This document shows positions 56,850 through 64,000 of a stretch of DNA of 64,000 nucleotides, piece after piece. Source of the stretch: Omphiscola glabra (lineage: Eukaryota; Mollusca; Gastropoda; Lymnaeidae). Positions within the stretch are counted from its first letter, which is position 1, and every line of letters begins with the position of its first letter. The stretch lies in the NCBI GenBank assembly GCA_964017045.1, contig OZ024806.1, positions 4,546,488 through 4,610,487 on the forward strand, read 5' to 3'. The notes beneath the pieces were generated by a model, which saw only the letters and a list, made by a program, of their open reading frames with translations, had not been told where the DNA came from and did no database searches. The translations under genes and the position numbers were made by a program.

Positions 56850-57715
56850 TGCAATGATCTCAGACTAAGCTCTTAGACCGCCCTACTGTGATCTTGTCCT
56901 CGGTCCACAAACCCCCCTCCCCTGGCCCTAAGTCCTCCCCGCCCACCTGTTAAATTATCGGTTCACTTAGCTTTGTCATTAGCTACGTCTTTAACCGGAC
57001 AGTTAAGAATTTTACACCAAGTCACCGCAGTCCACTCTCCTAGGGGCCGGGACGGTAAATTAACGTCCTAATATCTCCCCCCACCCGTCCCGGGGAAGCA
57101 TCGGACGCCCTCTAAGAGGGATTCTACAGTGGGTTTCCACCTCGCAACTAATTCGCGAAGCAGCTGGGACGAAACGGTTGCCTAGGAGCAGCTTTCTCAA
57201 GGCTGCATATTTAGAATCACCGGCTATAGGCTTCCACCACAGCCTATAGCCTCATATCCCTTAACGGCAACTTGTAATCATGATCCCTACCCTGTGTTTG
57301 CTTTTTCTTCCCCCTGTGAAGCATCACAGGTGGCAGCCCTGTAGGAGCTGTTTATTCCAGCAACTACCATGCATGGCCGTGTCTGCCACGCGGGACACGC
57401 AATGGTGGTAATGTGCCCCGGGTTAACGCCGAGGGGGTCGGTGGCCAGCGCTTCCAAATCGGCAAGCCACTACAGACCCCGGGGGGGTCTTCAAACTCTA
57501 TAATTCCGACACATTCTCAGCCCTCTCTGTCCGATAAGCAATGCACGATGCTGCTGGGTGCCGCCCGTGGCTAGACAGGCATTACATTTTTCTCGGTTGG
57601 GCGAGATCAATATTTTTACAAAATTGTTTTTAAATGAAGAATTTTAAGTAACTATTTTTAATGTCATATTTCAATTTTTTTATTGGTGCTAATTTTTATG
57701 TGCAACGCGTTGAAC
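56850..57715 (+). mobile_element. Internally deleted LINE or SINE-like element (GC-rich leader plus L2-type tail)
   Basis: A GC-rich segment with no frame (56850-57480) is followed directly by the L2-type 3' end GATGCTGCTGGGTGCCGCCC and a tail reaching TAGTGCGCTATATAAGTG. The first part has the look of a LINE 5' leader, so the body may be deleted. The link is an inference. Confidence 0.5.
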
Positions 57716-58105
57716 CTAGCTCTAGGCTGTGGTAGTGCGCTATATAAGTGAGCCTAGCTCTAGGCTGGAGTAGTGCGCTATATATGTGAGCCTAGCCCTA
57801 GTCTGGGGTAGTGCGCTATATAAGTGAGCCTAGCTCTAGGCTGGCGTAGTGCACTATATAAGTGAGCCTAGCCCTAGGCTGGGGTAGTGCGCTATATAAA
57901 TGAGCCTAGCACTAGGCTGGGGTAGTGCACTATATAAGTGAGCCTAGCCCTAGGCTGGGGTATGTGCGCTATATAAGTGAGCCTAGCTCTAGGCTGGGGT
58001 AGTGCGCTATATAAGTGAGCCTAGCCCTAGGCTGGGGTAGTGCGCTATATAAGTAAGCCTAGCTCTAGGCTGGGGTAGTGCGCTATATAAGTGGGCCTAT
58101 ATAAG
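57712..58105. repeat. 43-bp minisatellite seeded by the LINE tail, 9 copies
   Basis: The unit contains AGTGCGCTATATAAGTGAGC and CTAGCTCTAGGCTGGGGT. The first unit is the end of the preceding element. Confidence 0.93.
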
Positions 58106-58107
58106 TT

Positions 58108-58545
58108 TATCAATAACTTTATCAATAAGTTTATCAGTAATTTTAACAATAAGTTTATCAATAAGTTTACCAATACGTGTATCAATAAGTTTATCAATAA
58201 GTTTACCAATACGTTAATCAATAAGTTTATCAATAAGTTTATCAAAAAATGTATCAATAAGTTTATCAATAAGTTTATCAGTAATTTAAACAATAAGTTT
58301 ATCAATAAGTTTATCAATAAGTTTATCAATATGTTTATCAATAAGTTTATCAATAAGTTTATCAATAAGTTTATCAATAAGTTTATCAATAAGTTTATCA
58401 ATAAGTTTATCAATATGTTTATCAATAAGTTTATCAATAAGTTTATCAATAAGTTTATCAATAAGTTTATCAATAACTTTATAAATAAGTTTATCAATAA
58501 GTTAACAATAAGTTTATCAATAAGTTTATCAATAAGTAACGACTT
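58108..58545. repeat. 12-bp array, about 36 copies
   Basis: The unit is AAGTTTATCAAT. It is open on both strands (FINK and LLIN) and not a gene. Confidence 0.96.
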
Positions 58546-58794
58546 TCGCATCTGATCATCTCAAGGTGAAACGACTCTGTCATCTGATCATTTCAGTAAG
58601 GCTGTTCAATCGATTTGTTTATTGATCCGAGCGCACACTCACACGTCCACCTCGGTAAGCCTGTGATCTTTTTGCACGTGATGATCAATGGCCGGGCCAA
58701 TCAAACGTGATGAACCCGTGTTCCGTGTGCTGGCTAGACAGGTGTTGTTACAGACTGACTCAATGTTGACATGGGTGTTAGCAATTTGTAGGGA

Positions 58795-59085
58795 CATTCA
58801 CACTCTTTTGTTGATATCACCATTACAATGATCCTAACAGCTGGGCGTGGGGGGGGGGGGGGGGCACACTCCTATGTTGATATCACCATTACACTGATCC
58901 CAACAGTTGGGCGGGGGGGCACACTCCTTTGTTGATTTCACCATTACAATGATCCCAACAGCTGGGCGGGGGGGCACATTCCTTTGTTGATATCACCATT
59001 ACAATGATCCCAACAGTTGGGCGGGGGCACACTCCTATGTTGATATCACCATTACAATGATCCCAACAGCTGGGTGTGGGGAGAG
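58795..59085. repeat. About 57-bp repeat, 5 copies
   Basis: The unit contains TTGTTGATATCACCATTACA and ATGATCCCAACAGCTGGGCG, followed by a G run of changing length. Confidence 0.92.
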
Positions 59086-59129
59086 GGGGTTTACAAAAGA
59101 ATAATATCGTAACTTAATCAAAAAATTAA

Positions 59130-59330
59130 TCAAAGTAAGGGTTGCTTTGATTTAAAATAATAAATCCCCAAAAAACTGACAGGCGATCTAGAATGAAACC
59201 AAACCTGGTAGATTGCATCCAGCTTTTCATATGACACGCCCTTGACGTAATATGAGAAACATTCTGATAGTTGGTAATCATCACGACATATGACAAGACG
59301 TGATGTGGGGTACCGCGCTATATAAGACAA
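59130..59330 (-). repeat. Dispersed repeat copy 2 with conserved peptide
   Basis: The - strand matches copy 1 at 52199-52393 and encodes VICRDDYQLSECFSYYV, then KGVSYEKLDAIYQVWF. On the + side the end runs into CGCGCTATATAAGACAACTA and a (TAA)n tail like those of LINE 3' ends. Confidence 0.6.
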
Positions 59331-59369
59331 CTACTACTAATAATAATAACACACCCTCGTTCACCTACA

Positions 59370-59460
59370 TCAGGGGTCTCCAAACTTTTTTCACGGCGGT
59401 CCGGATAACAAACAAACAAACAAACAAAAAATGACGAGCGTGGGCCGGATAATGATTACG
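59370..59460 (+). mobile_element. Possible hAT element end
   Basis: CAGGGGTCTCCAAACTTTTT followed by GGTCCGGATAAC and GGGCCGGATAATG has the look of a Charlie-type hAT terminus. No matching right end was seen, because an array begins at 59495. Confidence 0.4.
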
Positions 59461-59494
59461 TACAATAATTTCAAGCCAGAACGAAATTTCAAGT

Positions 59495-60505
59495 TACCAT
59501 ACACATAGTTACCATTCACACAGTTACCATACACATAGTTACCATTCACACAGTTACCATACACATAGTTACCATTCACACAGTTACCATACACATAGTT
59601 ACCATTCACACAGTTACCATACACATAGTTACCATTCACACAGTTACCATTCACACAGTTACCATTCACACAGTTACCATTCACACAGTTACCATACACA
59701 TAGTTACCATTCACACAGTTACCATACACATAGTTACCATTCACACAGTTACCATTCACACAGTTACCATTCACACAGTTACCATTCACACAGTTACCAT
59801 TCACACAGTTACCATACACATAGTTTCCCTTTGACACAGTTACCATTCACACAGTTACCATTCACACAGTTACCATTCACACAGTTACCATTCACACAGT
59901 TACCATTCACACAGTTACCATTCACACAGTTACCATTCACACAGTTATCATTCACACAGTTACCATACACATAGTTACCATATAGATAGTTACCATACAT
60001 AAAGCTAGCATACACATAGTTACCATATACAGAGTAAATGTACACACAGTTATCACACAAACATTTAACGTACATACAGTCACAATACACACAGTTATCA
60101 TTCACATAGTTACCATACACACAGTTACAACACACACAGTTATCATTCACATAGTTACCATACACACAGTTACCACACACACAGTTATCATTCACATAGT
60201 TACCATACACACAGTTACCACACACACAGTTATCATTCACATAGTTACCATACACAGTTACCACACACACAGTTATCATTCACATAGTTACCATACACAC
60301 AGTTACCACACACACAGTTATCATTCACATAGTTACCATACACACAGTTACCACACACACAGTTATCATTCACATAGCTACCATACACACAGTTACCACA
60401 CACACAGTTATCATTCACATAGCTACCATACACACAGTTACCACACGCACAATTATCATTCACATAGTTACCACGCACACAGTTACAGTACACCTAGTTA
60501 CCGTA
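59495..60505. repeat. 15-bp array with higher-order units, about 66 copies
   Basis: The unit is CACACAGTTACCATT, with variants ATACACATAGTTACC and CACAGTTATCATTCA. Right of 60090 a 45-bp super-unit of three variants recurs. The - strand reads NCVNGNYVYG repeats, a spurious frame. Confidence 0.96.
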
Positions 60506-60609
60506 CATACACTTAAAATATACACAGTTCCTGCAAACATAGATACCGTTCACAAAGTTGCAGTACTCACAGCTACAAAACACACAGTTACCATACACAT
60601 AGTTGCCGA

Positions 60610-61335
60610 ATATCATCATCATCATCATGTCCCGTAGTCTTTCGATCGTTTGGGCGCCACAGATGACATAAAAACTATTCTTCTCCATTCCTCTCGGTCT
60701 CCTGCCCTTTGCATAGCATCGCCTAGTTGTAATCCCGTCCATTCTTTGATGTTATCTTCCCATACTTTTCTCTGTCTTCCTCTTCTTCTTCCTCCTCTAG
60801 TTGTGCCCTGCAAGATTTCTTTGGCGAGCCCTTGTTTTCTGGTCACGTGGCCATACCATTCAAGTTTGCGCTTTTTTTTACAGACACCAGGAGGTCATCG
60901 TACTGCCCAATTGCTTGACGAATCCTTTCTTTTACTTGTTCATTGGTGATATGTTCTCTATAGCAGATGCCAATAATGCCTCTGAAACACCTCATCTCCA
61001 TCGCCTTTATTTTCTTTTCAAGTTCTGCTGTTAATGTCCGGGACTCACAGGCATATAAGAAAATGGAGAGGATTAATGAGCGCATCAGCCTGATTTTGGT
61101 GCTGGGGGCTATATTTTTGTCGTTCCATATTTTCTTGAGCCTCTTTAGTGCTGTTGTGGTCTGCGCAATCCTGTTCATCAATTAGGGCTTGGAGCCTTCT
61201 TCCGAAACTATTGCTCCGAGGTACTTGAAGCTGTCAACTGTCTCTAATCTTTCCTCTCCGACCGTAATTTCAGTGGCGATACCATTAGTGCTATTGTCAT
61301 CATTTTCGTCTTTTCTGCACTGATTTGCATGCCAA
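60610..61335 (-). mobile_element. LINE RT C-terminal fragment
   Basis: The - strand gives ISAEKTKMM, SFKYLGAIVSEEG, then KIRLMRSLILSIFLYACESR, EMRCFRGIIGI and TRKQGLAKEILQGTTRGGRR, RQRKVWEDNIKEWTGLQLGD and SVAPKRSKDYGT. This is the thumb and C-terminus of an endonuclease-RT LINE. The catalytic palm is absent, and a stop and frameshifts are present. It lies 3' of the inverted glycosyltransferase exons. Confidence 0.88.
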
Positions 61336-61529
61336 ACATACAGTTATAATAAACATAGTTACCATACACATATTAGCACATGCATCAAACTCTTCTGACA
61401 GACGAGATACACCAATAAAGCAGCGTTTAAAATTCCAGAATGACATAGTAAGGTATCACCCTTGAAATGGATATTGTACCCTGAAATTTAAAAGAAAATA
61501 CGTGCACTAGATTTTTATGGTGTCTCTAC

Positions 61530-61625
61530 CATATTCACAAACCCGTCTGGTTCTAAACCATACACAAACCCGTCTGGTTCTAAACCATACACAAACCCGT
61601 CTGGTTCTAAACCATACACAAACTA
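61530..61625. repeat. 27-bp repeat, 3 copies, derived from intron sequence
   Basis: The unit contains CACAAACCCGTCTGGTTCTA. On the - strand it is an expansion of the intron bases that follow the pseudogene's exon 7, where gene B has the single copy TAGTTTGTGTACATGG. Confidence 0.85.
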
Positions 61626-61645
61626 TTTCTATTACATATACAAAC

Positions 61646-61755
61646 CATGTGTGTCATCCAGCTCCAATTTCCCCGTTGTCTCCTGAGCGTCCCCCCATAT
61701 TCCTTAGATAGTCATCATGCCAGGTAGGATGACAGACACCCATATAACAAATTAT
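61646..61755 (-). pseudogene. Inverted glycosyltransferase pseudogene, exon 7-like
   Basis: The - strand matches gene B exon 7, starting IICYMGVCHPTWHDDYLRN. One extra G in a G run near 61692-61697 makes it 110 bp instead of 109 and shifts the frame to a stop. The acceptor TGTCCAG is kept. The donor reads GTTTGT where gene B has GTTAGT. About 30 bp of the following intron also match gene B. Confidence 0.85.
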
Positions 61756-62059
61756 CTGGACATTTCAAAATAAAAAATAAACATACAAAAAACGTTTAAA
61801 TAAATTTAAAGACCTTTTCAAATTCACTGAAAGTAAAAAATTATTTTAAATTTCTTAAAATTGCATTACGCAAAGAATTGTCTTTGACAAGGACAGGTGA
61901 CAAGGCTGATCAAAAGTCAGCAGAATGTCTGGTTGTGAATCATCCGGACTTCGTGGGCGTTTACAATGTAGCTTATTATATCATCTAGCGAGTTCAACTC
62001 CCCATTCACTGTTCCCCAACACACAAACTCGAATTATGGGTAAGTATTCCAAATAGTCA

Positions 62060-62452
62060 TTGTGTCGTTAAATATTGCCATTATCCTTGCCATCTCGGTA
62101 AAAGTGGCTATTATCCCTACCATGTCTTTAAATATTGCCATTATCTCTGCCATCTCGGTAAAAGTGACTATTATCCCTACCATGGTTTTAAATATTGCCA
62201 TTATCCCTGCCATCTCGGTAAAAGTGGCTATTATCCCTACTATGTCGGGTAATTTTGCCATTATCCCTGCCATCTCGGTAAAAGTGGCTATTATCCCTAC
62301 TATGTCGGGTAATTTTGCCATTATCCCTGCTATCTCGGTAAAAGTGGCTATTATCCCTCCTATGTCGGGTAATTTTGCCATTATCCCTGCTATCTCGGTA
62401 AAAGTGGCAATTATCCCTACTATGTCGGGTAATTTTGCCATTATCCCTCCTT
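62060..62452. repeat. About 60-bp minisatellite, 6-7 copies
   Basis: The unit contains ATCTCGGTAAAAGTGGCTAT, TATCCCTAC and GTCGGGTAATTTTGCCATTA. The left copies carry TTTAAATATTGCC instead. Confidence 0.93.
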
Positions 62453-62555
62453 GCATTTATTCACAACCCACGTGAATCCTGTTAATATCTATTGCGTTAT
62501 TTTTATTCCAAAACTAACCCTGAGTCAGTTGTAGATGTGAAACAAACCAACCAAC

Positions 62556-62655
62556 CTGGAGTCCGTTGGGGATGTGAAGAGTTTCTGGATGTCTCTCGTA
62601 GATTTTGTAGGGCATCTGTATTCCATTGAAGATCCATGATGAGTCCCATTGGTAC
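62556..62655 (-). pseudogene. Inverted glycosyltransferase pseudogene, exon 6-like
   Basis: Exactly 100 bp, between CCCGCAG and GTTGG on the - strand. It encodes YQWDSSWIFNGIQMPYK and IYERHPETLHIPNGLQ, differing from gene B only in the last few residues. On its own this exon is intact. Confidence 0.88.
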
Positions 62656-62761
62656 CTGCGGGATAAGTACGCTTCAAAGTCATAGGATTGGGGTCTGGAG
62701 CCTTACAATTTTAGAGTGTGTCTGCATTCGTTTCCATGGTAACAACATAAGACTTTCTTAC

Positions 62762-62932
62762 CAGAACGAATCGAGGAAATGTTTAAGGGACGGAGCTCCA
62801 GGCTTGGACATGAAGACGCCGATGTTTTTAAGACTTTGGCCACTCTGCATAGATCGGCCAGTCCCAGCAAACAACAGCTGAATTTCTCCGGATATCTTCG
62901 GGAACTGGGTTTACCCAAATGGCGTCCTTGTC
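62762..62932 (-). pseudogene. Inverted glycosyltransferase pseudogene, exon 5-like
   Basis: The - strand begins DKDAIWVNPVPEDIRR and continues AVVCWDWPIYAEWPKS, then meets TAA. It is 171 bp against 170 in gene B, and removing one base still leaves a stop, so there is more than one lesion. The base pair before the exon is AT (AAATTAAT/GAC), so the splice acceptor AG is lost. The donor TTCTG/GTAAG is kept once, without the 44-bp array found in gene B. Confidence 0.86.
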
Positions 62933-62967
62933 ATTAATTTATAACAAAGAATAGGCACAAAAATATA

Positions 62968-63000
<33 letters not shown>
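62968..63000. repeat. TA microsatellite
   Basis: Pure alternating TA, about 16 units. Another lies at 13845-13865. Confidence 0.93.
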
Positions 63001-63003
<3 letters not shown>

Positions 63004-63077
63004 CAGTAAAAGAAATTATTATTGATAAAATCCAATACAAACTGAATATAGCAAATGGAATTACATAAAATAGTTCT

Positions 63078-63290
63078 CGTTGTATAAACCTTTACTCTCG
63101 TTGTATACCAGTGATAAACCTTTACTCTCGTTGTATACCAGTGATAAACCTTTACTCTCGTTGTATACCAGTGATAAACCTTTACTCTCGTTGTATACCA
63201 GTGATAAGCCTTTACTCTCGTTGTATACCAGTGATAAACCTTTACTCTCGTTGTATACCAGTGATAAACCTTTACTCTCTTTGTATACAT
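63078..63290. repeat. 30-bp minisatellite, 7 copies
   Basis: The unit contains CCTTTACTCTCGTTGTATAC and CAGTGATAAA, almost perfect. Confidence 0.95.
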
Positions 63291-63424
63291 GTGAACATAG
63301 TCTGGACATTTCATCCAAGTGATCCTACAACATACTGACTTCTATTCCAATAACCATAGTCCTGGACTTTTGCCAAACAAAAAGTAAGAAAAAACTCTTC
63401 GACGTTATTTTCCACCACCAGCAC

Positions 63425-63850
63425 CATGAGGCATCATACTTCTTGTATATGGAGCCCATGAGACATTATACTTCTAATCTATAGAGCCCTTGAGACATCA
63501 TACTTCTTGTCCATGGAGCCAATGAAACATCATACTTCGTGTCTATGGAGCTAATGAGACATCATACTTCTTGTCTATGGAGCTAATGAGACATCATACT
63601 TCTTGTCTATGGAGCCAATGAGACAGCATACATCTTGTCTATGGAGCCAATGACACATCATACTTCTTGTCTATGGAGCCAATAAGACATCCTACATCTA
63701 TTCTATGGAGCTAATGACACATCATACTTCTTGTCAATGGAGCCAATGAGAAATCATACATCGTGTCTATGGAGCTAATGAGATATCATACTTCTTGTCT
63801 TTGGAGCTAATGAGAAATCATACGTCTTGTCTATGGAGCCAATAAGACCT
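63425..63850. repeat. About 35-bp minisatellite, inverted form of the array at gene B's 5' end
   Basis: The unit contains CATCATACTTCTTGTCTATG and GAGCCAATGAGA. Reversed, it reads CATAGACAAGAAGTATGATG, the unit of 29640-30290. It lies upstream of the inverted pseudogene on the - strand, as the other array lies upstream of gene B. Confidence 0.88.
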
Positions 63851-64000
63851 TTTTTTTAATCTTCCAAGTTTCAGACATTTAAAGCCCTAGTTCTACCCAG
63901 TCAGAAAAGTACAGCAATTATTAACACGATGTTAGACACAAATAACTTACCCTGTTTTATGTTTAGAATGGAGCTGAATCTTACGATTGAAACAACTGAT

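Noticed and set aside
50570..61640. Search for an exon 8-like piece of the inverted pseudogene
   Set aside because: I found no - strand match to HFTYPKP or KKGT in this interval.
62938..64000. Search for exons 1-4 of the inverted copy near the right edge, including GGTAAGTTAT (reversed) near 63946
   Set aside because: The sequence before that donor-like site does not resemble HQSDILR or YGGAYQ coding sequence. The exons may be deleted or lie beyond the window.

Overview
This is a eukaryotic window, very probably from a mollusc and most likely a gastropod. The grounds are spliceosomal introns with GT/AG borders, several non-LTR retrotransposon classes, a Penelope-like element, a hAT miniature element, and a lineage-expanded DXD-type glycosyltransferase family. 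Nothing in it looks bacterial. I could not search databases, so the species is not determined.

The host genes belong to one family, Golgi-type glycosyltransferases of the Gly_transf_sug (DXD) superfamily. Copy A on the + strand enters from the left and only its last two coding exons are here (2718-2826 and 9910-10061). Gene C (23548-24600, +) is a single-exon type II membrane protein of 350 residues whose expected DXD position reads GER. Gene B (+) is the best resolved: eight coding exons between 30257 and 50567 join in frame into a protein of about 316 residues with HQSDILR, YGGAYQ and DKD motifs. A third multi-exon copy lies on the - strand at 61646-62932. Three of its exons are recognisable, but it has lost a splice acceptor and carries indels and a stop, so it is an inverted pseudogene close to gene B in sequence.

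Mobile elements fill much of the rest. There are two Jockey/CR1-like LINEs (1-1864 and 16721-19062), an RTE/CFDP2-type LINE with APE, RT and zinc-finger parts inside an intron of copy A (6070-9735), L2/CR1-like 3' ends (28945-29150, 43625-44440, 57480-57715), and a LINE RT C-terminal piece on the - strand (60610-61335). A palindromic Penelope-like element with a GIY-YIG endonuclease remnant lies at 44835-45736, with other fragments carrying the same hammerhead-like signature elsewhere. A 197-bp hAT MITE at 34999-35195 has a perfect 8-bp target duplication.

By my rough addition, about 40% of the window is tandem arrays with units of 4 to 61 bp. They produce almost all of the long open frames, which are not genes. 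Several arrays are built from edges of gene B's exons. The clearest is about 46 copies of a 44-bp unit that contains the exon 5 / intron 5 splice-donor junction (38868-40915). Another array overlaps the proposed start codon and another repeats the stop-codon region. I consider these exon-edge arrays the most interesting feature here.
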